Below are positions 35,901 to 44,066 of a stretch of DNA of 64,000 nucleotides, in pieces (within the stretch, counting starts at the first letter, position 1; each line of letters begins with the position of its first letter). This DNA is from DASQPR01 sp963797605. Lineage in GTDB: Bacteria > Actinomycetota > Actinomycetes > Mycobacteriales > Micromonosporaceae. A program made the translations under genes and the position numbers. The notes under the pieces are model-generated. The model saw only the letters and a program-made list of their open reading frames with translations, was not told the origin of the DNA and made no database searches. The stretch spans positions 186,001 through 250,000 of the forward strand of contig CAWCPX010000013.1 of the NCBI GenBank assembly GCA_963797605.1, read 5' to 3'.

Positions 35901-36362
35901 ATGGATCTCAGGCTCGAAGTTCTGGTGCTTCCCGTCGCGGACGTCGACCGGGCGAAGGCGTTCTACGAGAAGGCGCTCGGCTGGCGGGTCGACATCGACT
36001 TCTCGGCAGAGGGCTATGAGACGGCGGTCGGATTCCGGATCCGGGGAGCGGAGAGCTACCGGGTCGTGCAACTGACGCCGCCCGGGTCGCCGGGTTCGAT
36101 CCTGATCGGCAGTGGCATCACGCGGATGGCGCCGGGCGCCCTGCAAGGGATGCAGCTGATCACGAGCGACCTGGAGGCGACCCGGGCGGAACTCGTCAGC
36201 AAGGGCGTCGACGTCGGCGAGATCTTCCACTTTGGACCGACGGGGCAGACTCCCGGCCTGGACCCGAAGCGGACGAGCTACAACAGCTACATGCCACTCC
36301 GCGACCCCGACGGCAACGGCTGGCTCCTGCAGGAGATCACCGACCGCCTCCCGGGCCGTTAG
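35901..36362 (+). CDS. VOC (glyoxalase/dioxygenase-fold) family protein
   Basis: 153 residues from ATG 35901 (site GAGGAGAC). Two beta-alpha-beta-beta-beta units: LEVLVLPVADVDRAKAFYEKALGW and MQLITSDLEATRAELVSKGVDV, ending with LRDPDGNGWLLQEI. The last motif carries the usual metal-binding Glu. Substrate unknown. It follows msrA by 40 bases and may belong to the same transcription unit. Confidence 0.88.
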   Translation: MDLRLEVLVLPVADVDRAKAFYEKALGWRVDIDFSAEGYETAVGFRIRGAESYRVVQLTPPGSPGSILIGSGITRMAPGALQGMQLITSDLEATRAELVSKGVDVGEIFHFGPTGQTPGLDPKRTSYNSYMPLRDPDGNGWLLQEITDRLPGR

Positions 36363-36431
36363 CTCGCGTCTTACTCCTGCGAACTAGCTTCCTAGGACGC
36401 GCCAGAGGGTGTGATGTGGCCGGGCACGACC

Positions 36432-36508
36432 AAGATCCACGGATCTTGCGACTTACGGGGCTCGCTCGGCCGCTGAGACCCCACTAACTCGCAAGATCCG
36501 TGGATCTT
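36432..36508. repeat. Large stem-loop element, copy 1 (20-base perfect arms)
   Basis: aagatccacggatcttgcga (36432-36451) and its exact inverse at 36489-36508 enclose a 37-base loop. The outer 16 bases of each arm are themselves palindromic. It lies between convergent genes and may act as terminator, but it is far larger than the other terminators here. Confidence 0.8.
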
Positions 36509-36535
36509 CCCCAGGTTCAGGGTGGGAGGCCGTCC

Positions 36536-36613
36536 AAGATCTGCGGTTCATACGAGTTGTTGTGGACAAAACGGGCGCTGAGGCCACGGCAAGTCGTATG
36601 AACCGCAGATCTT
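36536..36613. repeat. Large stem-loop element, copy 2 (20-base perfect arms)
   Basis: aagatctgcggttcatacga (36536-36555) and its exact inverse at 36594-36613 enclose a 38-base loop. The arm matches that of copy 1 at 14 of 20 positions with the same layout and spacing, so the two are diverged members of one element type. Its right end overlaps the stop codon of the minus-strand gene. Confidence 0.8.
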
Positions 36614-37389
36614 CACGGGATGCTCGGGGACCAGTGGGGGATCACGTGTGCCGGGATTGATCGGGCCAGCACCCATTCGTCCCCGAACGCGCCGATCACC
36701 AGTGGCTTGCCGTCGAAGTCGAGCTGCAGGCCGGCGCAATCCCCGTAACCGTGCCAGTGGAACGTGGTCACGGCGGTGGGACGACGCCCGACGAACTCGG
36801 CCAGGAGGTCGGGTGGCTGGGCCGGCCCGACCCTGATCTCGCCGCATTCCTCCATGTCAACGGGCTTCATCGCGTCCACGATGGACACTACGAGCGTCTC
36901 GCCACTCCCGCTCAGCCGGATCGGCCAGCCGCCGAACTGCAACCACACCTGGAGCAGGCTCTCGGCGTCCCCGGCGCGCCGGTCGTCGTACCAGTAGTGC
37001 GACTCGACAACCCCTCTCAGTTCACGTCCGATGAGCCCTCCGAAGGCGCGCTCGACCAGCTCCAACTCGCTGAATCCGACATCGAAGCGGTCATACGCCA
37101 GCCCACCCGCCTTCCACACGGCCCGGCTCGTCGCCTCGTAGATGTCGCCGAGGCCGGTGTCGACTTCGGTTGGCAGGATGTCCGTCACCGTCACGTGATG
37201 CGGCACAGACAGCCGGTGCGATGCTCGTCGTGCGGCCAGTTCCGCCTCCCGTCGCCACAGCTCGTTGCCGTAGGCGTGAGCCTGCACCTCGACACCCGGC
37301 ACGGATGAAGGCTCCACGGTCACCGAAACCCGGGCGTACCGGGACGACCACCCCGTCTGCCGAGCGAACTGATACATGGCCGCGGCCAT
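36613..37389 (-). CDS. Uncharacterised protein
   Basis: 258 residues, no signal peptide or membrane segment. The N-terminal about 100 residues (YARVSVTVEPS, ELWRREAELAARRASHRL, VTVTDILPTEVDTGLGDIYEATSRAVWKA) have a strand-helix layout loosely like domain IV of EF-G-type proteins; this is a weak resemblance only. The C-terminal part ends with a Trp-rich strand region (TTFHWHGYGDCAGLQLDFDG). It lies 11 bases after the DUF1152 gene, at the end of the zwf-creatininase-DUF1152 run. Confidence 0.7.
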   Translation of the reverse strand: MAAAMYQFARQTGWSSRYARVSVTVEPSSVPGVEVQAHAYGNELWRREAELAARRASHRLSVPHHVTVTDILPTEVDTGLGDIYEATSRAVWKAGGLAYDRFDVGFSELELVERAFGGLIGRELRGVVESHYWYDDRRAGDAESLLQVWLQFGGWPIRLSGSGETLVVSIVDAMKPVDMEECGEIRVGPAQPPDLLAEFVGRRPTAVTTFHWHGYGDCAGLQLDFDGKPLVIGAFGDEWVLARSIPAHVIPHWSPSIP

Positions 37390-37400
37390 CGGAACCTCCG

Positions 37401-38351
37401 TCAGTGCGGGAAGACTCGGGGAGACCGGGCGGTCACCTGCTCCCGGAAGGCTTCGATCCGCGTCGCCACCTGCCGGATGCCGAGTGTGTTCTCGATCCGG
37501 TCGAGGTAGAGGTTGCGGTGCGCGAGACCCGCCAGATCGAACGTGAAGTACATGGCCATGAGCGGATTCACGAACAAACTGCTGTCACGGGTACGCCGGG
37601 TGAAACGAACGTCTCCGTGCTGCCCGGCGAGCGCGGCCGCGATCTGTCCGTTGACGATGCTGGGCCGTAGCGGCGTCATGGCGTGGGCGTGGGCGACCGC
37701 GTCCCGGTAGAGCCGCGCCTCGTTCGAGCGTCCCGGAATCGAGAACGCGCCGAGGTAAGCGCCGTCCTGATCGAGTTCCGCGATGTTCTCCAATACCTGG
37801 ACGTGGTTGACGCCGTGATAGCCGTCGATACCGAAGCCGAGGCAGGCGACCAACCGTACCGGTATGTCGGTCATCCCGGCGACGGCGGCCAGGCTCGTCA
37901 TGTCCTCGACCGGCGTACCCAGGCCGGACTCGTCGCCTCGCATGAGGATGTCGGTGCCGCCGTCGACCAGCACGATGGCGTCGACGTCAAGATGCTCCAC
38001 CAGGCCCTGATACGCCGCGCGGAGCGGTTGTACGCCGACGGCCGGGAACGCGTACACCGTTGATGGCAGGTCATGCAGCGCGAGCCAAACGGCGAGCGTC
38101 CGCTCCGGGAAGTAGACCGTCAGACCGGCAGTGTCCGGATCGACGGCGGCGACGTTCTCGCTCTGCCACACGTCGAGGTCGAGCAGGTGCAACTCGGAGA
38201 ACGACAGGTTCGCCAGGAAGACCTTCTTGCCGCCGCCGATCAGTGACAGTGCCAGCGGCAGACCCGCGTACACGTCGAAACCGCCGCCCGCACCAGCGAT
38301 GAGAATCCGTTCGCAGCCGTCCAACGCGGTGAACACGGCCGGGGTGCGCAT
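37401..38351 (-). CDS. DUF1152-family protein
   Basis: 316 residues. Begins with a glycine-rich nucleotide-like loop RILIAGAGGGFDVYAGLPLALSL and has DAIVLVDGGTDILMRGDESGLGTPVEDM and RLVACLGFGIDGYHGVNH, which define DUF1152. The function is unknown; the Rossmann-like start suggests a small-molecule enzyme. The gene lies between the creatininase-family gene (57 bases upstream) and the unknown gene (11 bases downstream). Confidence 0.85.
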   Translation of the reverse strand: MRTPAVFTALDGCERILIAGAGGGFDVYAGLPLALSLIGGGKKVFLANLSFSELHLLDLDVWQSENVAAVDPDTAGLTVYFPERTLAVWLALHDLPSTVYAFPAVGVQPLRAAYQGLVEHLDVDAIVLVDGGTDILMRGDESGLGTPVEDMTSLAAVAGMTDIPVRLVACLGFGIDGYHGVNHVQVLENIAELDQDGAYLGAFSIPGRSNEARLYRDAVAHAHAMTPLRPSIVNGQIAAALAGQHGDVRFTRRTRDSSLFVNPLMAMYFTFDLAGLAHRNLYLDRIENTLGIRQVATRIEAFREQVTARSPRVFPH

Positions 38352-38408
38352 CTGATCTCCTCGCGGCGAAAACGGCGGGCTCGCCGAGCGTACGGGGAGG
38401 AGACGGTG

Positions 38409-39029
38409 TCAGCGGGGCGGGCCCCACCAGCCGGCGACGTCCGTTATCACGGTGCTCGTCAGGGCTTCGAGGATGAGGCGGCCTTCGTCGGCGTACGCGC
38501 TGGCTGACTCGCCGGTGGCGCGTTCCATGTGGACGTGTTCGGGTTCGAGGACCAGCATCACGGAGGTCTTCGCGCGGCCGGCACGGGGTTCGTCGGGCCA
38601 CATCGGCACGTGTACGCGCACGTCACGCCCCTCGGTGCGCAGGAGATCGAGGGCCCGGGCGATCGGCGGCGCGTTGTTGCCGTGCGCGGACACGAGGAGT
38701 ACACGTTTGAACGTCTCGCCCGCCGACCGCACGAGTGCTACCACGACCGTCTCCATCGCGGCCGGTCCGATCGACAGCGTGCCGGGGGAGTCGGGTTGTT
38801 CGTCGCTGGCGCCGTAGCCGATCGGCGGCGCGATGAGGATGTCCTTCCGGGCCGCTGCCAGCCGCCGGCAGAGGGCGGTGGCGAGATCCGTGTCGGTGGA
38901 CAGCGGCAGGTGCGGGCCGTGCGACTCGGTGGAGCCGAATGGGATCGCGAGGATCGTGCCGGCCGCGACCCATCGGGTGACGTCGAGTTCGGTGGCATTC
39001 GCGAGTCTGGCCGACTGGTCGGTTTCCAT
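38409..39029 (-). CDS. Creatininase-family amidohydrolase (MftE-like)
   Basis: 206 residues. Metal-binding motifs of the creatininase family: PFGSTESHGPHLPLSTDTDLA (Glu, His, Asp ligands), IGYGASDEQPDSPGTLSIG and VLLVSAHGNNAPPI. The family hydrolyses creatinine, formamide intermediates (ArfB) or the mycofactocin precursor (MftE). No other mycofactocin genes are in view, so the substrate is open. It starts 5 bases after zwf ends, so it is probably co-transcribed. Confidence 0.85.
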   Translation of the reverse strand: METDQSARLANATELDVTRWVAAGTILAIPFGSTESHGPHLPLSTDTDLATALCRRLAAARKDILIAPPIGYGASDEQPDSPGTLSIGPAAMETVVVALVRSAGETFKRVLLVSAHGNNAPPIARALDLLRTEGRDVRVHVPMWPDEPRAGRAKTSVMLVLEPEHVHMERATGESASAYADEGRLILEALTSTVITDVAGWWGPPR

Positions 39030-39034
39030 CGTCG

Positions 39035-40474
39035 TCAGCTTCCGAGGAGCCAGCCGTGCGGCGCGGCCAGCTTTCGGGCCTGCACCGGACCCCAGGAGCC
39101 TTGCTGGTAGGGCGCCAGCCGGGGCGGATGGTCGAGGAGCGGCTTCGCGACCCGCCAGACCGTCGCCAGGCCGTCCGGCCGGGTGAAGAGCGAACGGTCG
39201 CCGAGGAGCACGTCGTGGATCAGGCGGACGTACGGCGGGAGCGGATCGGCGTCCGGCAACTGCGCGAGCGGGATCTTGACGGTGGTCGGGTCGACGCTCA
39301 GGCGGACACCGGGTTTCTTGGCGAGCAGCGTGACGTCGATCTGGCCGTCGCCGGACAGCGAGAACGAGATGGCGTTGGCCTGCGTGGGCAGATTCGGGAT
39401 CGGGTGGGTCGGCGTACGCAGCACGATCGTCACGCGCTGAGCACTGGCAGCCAGCCGTTTACCGGTCCGCAGCAGGAACGGGACGCCTCGCCATCGCGGA
39501 TTGTCGATCCAGAGTTTCGTGGCGACGTACGTGTCGGTCTTCGAGCGCGGCTTGATGCCGGGCACGTCGCGATAGCCGACGAACTGCCCGAGCACGACTT
39601 CGGCCGGATCCAGCTGGCGGAAGGATCGGATCACACGTTCGCGGGCGGACTGCAGATCGCTGGCGCCGAGGCTGGCCGGTGGCTCCATCGCGACCTCGGC
39701 GGCGACCTGGAACAGGTGCGTGACGAGCATGTCCAGCACGGCGCCGGTCGAGTCGTAGAACTCGGAGCGGTCGGTGATGCCGAGCGTCTCCGGGACGTCG
39801 ATCTGCACGCTCTCGATGTGCTCGCGGTTCCACATGGAGGCGAACAGCTCGTTCGCGAACCGCAGTACGTGCAGGTTCTGCGTGCCCTCCTTGCCGAGGA
39901 AGTGGTCGATGCGGTAGATCTGCGACTCCTCGAACACCGAGTGCACGGCACGGTTCAGCGTGCGGAAAGCCTCCGGCGAGGTGCCGAACGGTTTCTCGTA
40001 GACCGCCCGGGCGCCGGCGGCCAGGTGGTGCGCGCCCATCGCCTTCGTGAGCCCGGCGAAGGTGGCCGGTGGCACCGCGAGGTAGTGCACGATCTGGGCG
40101 TTCGCGCCGACCCGCGCGCGGGCGGTGGCGAGCACGTCGGGCAGTGTGCCGGCGTCGGCGGTGCTGAAGCCGCCACCGGCGAACAGGAGCCGCTCCTCGA
40201 ACCGCTCCCAGGAGCCCTGGCTCGGGTGCGGTCCGAACTCGATCAACACGTCGTGGACGTGCCGCCGGAACGCCTCGTGGCTGACGTTGCCGCGACCGTT
40301 GCCGATGAGCATCCAGTCCTTCGGCAGCAGGCGCTCCAGGGCGAGCCGGTAGAAGGCCGGCAGCACCAACCGCTTGGCCAGGTCACCGGTCGCGCCGTAA
40401 AGCACGAAGATGGTCGGGCCGGGTTCGGTGGGGGACGTGACGCGGGGCGTGCGGGCCCTGGGTTTTGTCGCCAT
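39035..40474 (-). CDS. zwf: Glucose-6-phosphate 1-dehydrogenase
   Basis: 479 residues; oxidises glucose-6-phosphate with NAD(P)+, first step of the pentose phosphate pathway. Coenzyme loop LYGATGDLAKRL (27-36), EKPFG (160-164) and the active-site RIDHFLGKE (188-196), where Phe replaces the usual Tyr. The N-terminal 20 residues are basic and variable. It heads a four-gene minus-strand run without the usual tal/opcA/pgl neighbours, so it may be an extra isozyme. Confidence 0.93.
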   Translation of the reverse strand: MATKPRARTPRVTSPTEPGPTIFVLYGATGDLAKRLVLPAFYRLALERLLPKDWMLIGNGRGNVSHEAFRRHVHDVLIEFGPHPSQGSWERFEERLLFAGGGFSTADAGTLPDVLATARARVGANAQIVHYLAVPPATFAGLTKAMGAHHLAAGARAVYEKPFGTSPEAFRTLNRAVHSVFEESQIYRIDHFLGKEGTQNLHVLRFANELFASMWNREHIESVQIDVPETLGITDRSEFYDSTGAVLDMLVTHLFQVAAEVAMEPPASLGASDLQSARERVIRSFRQLDPAEVVLGQFVGYRDVPGIKPRSKTDTYVATKLWIDNPRWRGVPFLLRTGKRLAASAQRVTIVLRTPTHPIPNLPTQANAISFSLSGDGQIDVTLLAKKPGVRLSVDPTTVKIPLAQLPDADPLPPYVRLIHDVLLGDRSLFTRPDGLATVWRVAKPLLDHPPRLAPYQQGSWGPVQARKLAAPHGWLLGS

Positions 40475-40564
40475 CCGTCCACACTATTCCGAGTCGACGG
40501 GTCGATTCCGCCAATCAGCGGGGGAACCGCGGCCGCGAGCGCCACGGTTCCCCACCGGCGGCAG

Positions 40565-40729
40565 AGAGGTTCCGTCAATAGGGCATGGCAGGCGCGAGCC
40601 GCGCCCTGGCCGGCGACTCGCGGCGTTGTCATCGTCGCCCATGCACGACCAGCATGGTCAACTCCTCCGCCTTGCGATCCGCAGAACAGGACACGCCTCG
40701 CGCCCACCGACCCTATTGACGGAACCTCT
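40565..40729. repeat. MITE-like element with 19-base terminal inverted repeats
   Basis: agaggttccgtcaataggg (40565-40583) and its exact inverse (40711-40729) bound a 165-base segment without an open gene. The right end coincides with the TAA stop of the FtsX-type gene. No target-site duplication is evident. It looks like an internally deleted transposon rather than a terminator because the arms are 127 bases apart. Confidence 0.55.
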
Positions 40730-43122
40730 TACTCGGCCCGTAGCGCGATCGCCACCCGGGTGCGGGCGGCCCAGCCGGCCGGGATCAGGGCGCCCATGAT
40801 CGCCAACACGATGCCGGTCGCGCCGAGCGCGATCAGCTCGCCGAACCCGTACACGTGGATGATCGAGGTTGGTAAGGCGGTGCCGGCCGCGTCAGCCATC
40901 GCGGGGAGGATGCCGTGGTGCAGGGCGATCCCGGCCGGCACCGCGATGATGCCGGCCACGAGGCCGAGCCCGATCATCGACGTGATGATCATGGTGCGGA
41001 TTTGGCCCGGTGTCATGCCGATCGACTTGAGCACACCGATGTCGTGCACGCGTTCGCGGGTGGTGAGCACGACCGTGTTCAGCACGCCGAGCGCCGCCAC
41101 GGCACACAGGAGCAGCGTCAGTGTCGTGATGAGCGCGTCCAGGATGTCGAACGTGCGCTCGTTGTTGTCCTGGGTGCGGTCGTCGACGAACACGCCGCTC
41201 GACAGCGGAAACTTCGCCTGCAACGATCGCGCGTACGCGGATGGATCGGTGCCGGGGTTCAAGCCGATCTCGATGTCCGACCGGCGGTGGTCCGCGACGC
41301 CCGCGGTGCCGGTGATGTCGGCGACGCCGGTCAGCGTGGACGCGTCCGCCACGAGGTCGAAGTTGTCGCCGCCGTCGAGGAAGGACCCGGTGATCGTGAC
41401 GGTGCGCTGGCCGCTGTCGCCGACGATGGTGATGCGGTCGCCGACCTCGTGCCCGGTCTGGCGCAGCAGGTAGGACGAGGCGACGACCTGGCCGGCGCCC
41501 GTGTACCAGTGTCCGGCGATCATCGCGAAGCCGGTCCATCTGGCGTCACCGTCATAGGCCTCGACGGTGACGTCCGGATGGAAGCCCGGGAGGTGGACGG
41601 TGACGTCGGTTTCCGCGACGACGTGCGCGGTTCCCGGTTGCGCTGCGATTTCCGCCCGCAAGGTGGCCGGGTCCGGCGGGGTGATCGCCGGCGGCGGCGC
41701 GCTGCCGGGCTTCGCGACCATGACCGCGCCGGTCAGCGTCGGCAGCGAGACGGGCACCGCGTCGACCCGCGTGAAGGCGCTGTGGATGCCGGCGAGTGAG
41801 CTGGTCAAGCCGACCGCGAAGACCAACGTGACCGCGCCGAGCATGATGGCCACGACGGTGCCGGCGGCGCGGGCCGGCCGGGCGACGGGCATGCCGAGGC
41901 CGATCGCGAGCGCCCTCGGCAACCGGGTGGCGGTGAGCGCGCGCCGCAGCCGGAAACCACGGCCGGCGCGGGGTGCCCTTCCGACGCTGATCGCCTCGTT
42001 CGCGGCCAGCCGGCCGGCCCGGGTCGCCGGTCCGACAGCGGCGGCGGTCACCAGGATCGGCACACAGGCGAAGACCACGATCATGATCCATATGGGTACG
42101 CCTCCGACCGACGCCGGCAGGTCGTACGCGCGATCGGTCTGCGCGAGCAGCGGCGTGGCGAGCGCGACACCGAGCCCGACACCGCTGACGCACCCGACGA
42201 TCGCGGGAGCGAGCACCTGCAACACGTACACGGCGACGACCTGCCCCGGGGTGAAACCCAGGGTCTTGAGCACGCCGATGGTCCGGAAGCCGGAGACGAC
42301 GGCACCGCCCACGACGTTCGTCGTGATGAGAACCGACAGGATCATGCCGAGCACCGCGAACGCGACGACGAACGGCACGAACGCGGAGATGCTCCGGTTC
42401 TCGGCCTGCCGCAGCGTGAGGTAGCTGACGGTGCCGGTGACCGAGCCGGGTGTCAGGGACGCCGTCGCCCGGGCGACCGAGGCGCGGATCGCTGCCGCCG
42501 AGCCGTGCGCCGTGAACCGGTAGAGCATCTGCCGGTCGGTGGGCGTACCCGTGGCATGCAGCACGTTGTCCTGGCTTGGCCAGACCCACGCGTCGGACGT
42601 GGCCGTGACCGAGTCGGCGATCCCGACGATGCGGAGCGCCGGTTTGCCGACCACGTCGACGGTGACGTCGGAGCCGACGAACCGGGTCAGCGGTCCGGCG
42701 TAGTCGCGGGAGAGCACGATCTGCCCGGGACCGGTCAACCAGGTGCCCGAATCGAGGGAGAGGCGGTCCACGGGGCCGGCCATCTGAGCCCGGCCGGTAA
42801 TCGTACCGGCCGACAGCACCAGGCCGGCCGGGCCGCTCATGCCCGCGCTGGCCTGCGCGAAGGGCCCCGCGGCGGCGGTGACGCCGGGCGCCGTCGCGGT
42901 GGTCGAGACGGCGGCGGCCGGTTCGCCGGCGGCGATCGTCACGGCGGCATGCGCACCGTGGGCGGTGCCGAACGCGCTGTCGAACGGCGCGTGCGACACG
43001 ACCAGCAGTCCGAGGGCGAGGACGGCGGTGGCCGCGCTGAGCAGCACCACCATCGTGACGATGAACGTCTGCAGGCGTCGCCGGGAGACCGCGGCCCGGG
43101 CGGCCCGGATCACGGCGGTCAC
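40729..43122 (-). CDS. FtsX-family ABC transporter permease (MacB/LolC-like, two FtsX domains)
   Basis: 797 residues. A helix near the N-terminus (IVTMVVLLSAATAVLALGLLVV), a large extracytoplasmic domain, three helices (first FtsX domain, about 250-370), a second extracytoplasmic domain, then three C-terminal helices containing LKSIGMTPGQIRTMIITSMIGLGL. This is the actinomycete ten-helix type, often used for lipoprotein or peptide export or cell-wall signalling. Its partner ATPase gene ends 61 bases upstream. The stop codon lies at the edge of the MITE-like element. Confidence 0.9.
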   Translation of the reverse strand: MTAVIRAARAAVSRRRLQTFIVTMVVLLSAATAVLALGLLVVSHAPFDSAFGTAHGAHAAVTIAAGEPAAAVSTTATAPGVTAAAGPFAQASAGMSGPAGLVLSAGTITGRAQMAGPVDRLSLDSGTWLTGPGQIVLSRDYAGPLTRFVGSDVTVDVVGKPALRIVGIADSVTATSDAWVWPSQDNVLHATGTPTDRQMLYRFTAHGSAAAIRASVARATASLTPGSVTGTVSYLTLRQAENRSISAFVPFVVAFAVLGMILSVLITTNVVGGAVVSGFRTIGVLKTLGFTPGQVVAVYVLQVLAPAIVGCVSGVGLGVALATPLLAQTDRAYDLPASVGGVPIWIMIVVFACVPILVTAAAVGPATRAGRLAANEAISVGRAPRAGRGFRLRRALTATRLPRALAIGLGMPVARPARAAGTVVAIMLGAVTLVFAVGLTSSLAGIHSAFTRVDAVPVSLPTLTGAVMVAKPGSAPPPAITPPDPATLRAEIAAQPGTAHVVAETDVTVHLPGFHPDVTVEAYDGDARWTGFAMIAGHWYTGAGQVVASSYLLRQTGHEVGDRITIVGDSGQRTVTITGSFLDGGDNFDLVADASTLTGVADITGTAGVADHRRSDIEIGLNPGTDPSAYARSLQAKFPLSSGVFVDDRTQDNNERTFDILDALITTLTLLLCAVAALGVLNTVVLTTRERVHDIGVLKSIGMTPGQIRTMIITSMIGLGLVAGIIAVPAGIALHHGILPAMADAAGTALPTSIIHVYGFGELIALGATGIVLAIMGALIPAGWAARTRVAIALRAE

Positions 43123-43183
43123 GCCCGCCCCCGCTTCGCTGGGCGCGGGCGTACTGCCTCATTGTTCGCTCCGACAAGTTCGC

Positions 43184-43870
43184 TCATGAGTTCACCATGT
43201 CGAGTTCGCTCGCCTGCCCGTCGCGCATGGTGATCAGCCGGCGGCCGGAGCCTCGGGCCAGTGCCGGATCGTGGGTGACGAGCAGCAGCGTCTGGCCGTC
43301 GGCGTTCAACTCGTGCAGCAGGTCGCGCACCTGGGCCGCCGCCGCCTCGTCCACGGCACCGGTCGGCTCGTCGGCGAGCAGCAGGTCGGGCCGGTTGACC
43401 AGGGCGCGGGCGATCGCGACCCGCTGCCGCTGACCGCCGGAGAGCCGGGCCGGGTAGGCGTCCGCCTTCGCGGCGATCCCGAGCGCTTCGAGCAACTCGT
43501 CGGCCCGGCGCCGGCCGGCGGCCGCTTTCACGCCCGCCAACTGGGCCGGGAGCAGCACGTTGTCGCGCACCGTCATCTCGTCCAGCAGGTGGAAGAACTG
43601 GAAGATGATGCCGATGTGGGCGCGCCGGAACCGGGCCAGTGCCCGCTCGGAGAGCGTGTCCAGGCGGGTGCCGGCGACCTCGACCGTGCCACCCGTCGGC
43701 CGGTCCAGCCCCGCGATCACGTTGAGGAGCGTGGACTTGCCGCTTCCGGACGGCCCCATCACGGCCACCGCGTCGCCGGCCGCGACGGTGAGGTCGACGC
43801 CGGACAGCGCCGGGGGACCGGCGGCCTCGTACACCTTGTCGATACGGATGAGACGGATCAGATCGGACAT
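43184..43870 (-). CDS. LolD/MacB-type ABC transporter ATP-binding protein
   Basis: 228 residues from ATG 43870 with a GGAAGG site; the frame is open further upstream but overlaps the divergent kinase gene. Walker A GPSGSGKST, signature LSGGQRQRVAIARAL, Walker B LLLADEPTGAVD and switch VTHDP. It partners the FtsX-type permease. Divergent from the histidine kinase gene, which probably controls it. Confidence 0.92.
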   Translation of the reverse strand: MSDLIRLIRIDKVYEAAGPPALSGVDLTVAAGDAVAVMGPSGSGKSTLLNVIAGLDRPTGGTVEVAGTRLDTLSERALARFRRAHIGIIFQFFHLLDEMTVRDNVLLPAQLAGVKAAAGRRRADELLEALGIAAKADAYPARLSGGQRQRVAIARALVNRPDLLLADEPTGAVDEAAAAQVRDLLHELNADGQTLLLVTHDPALARGSGRRLITMRDGQASELDMVNS

Positions 43871-44066
43871 GTGCAATGCCTTCCATCCAGCTTGCGAAGC
43901 TCTGTGCCGGTGACGGTAGGCAGTCGGCCCGGGTCGCCGCGTCGGGCGCGAAGCGGATCGCGCGTGGTCCGCGATGATGACCGAGCGGCCCGCGTCCGCC
44001 GCCCGGATGATGCCGGTAGCCTGCGCGGGCGACGCCACGGCGAGCGGACGTAGGCACAATGGGCGC

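Noticed and set aside
38409..39029. Mycofactocin biosynthesis (MftE)
   Set aside because: No mftA, mftB, mftC, mftD or mftF gene is nearby; the gene is only a creatininase-family member.
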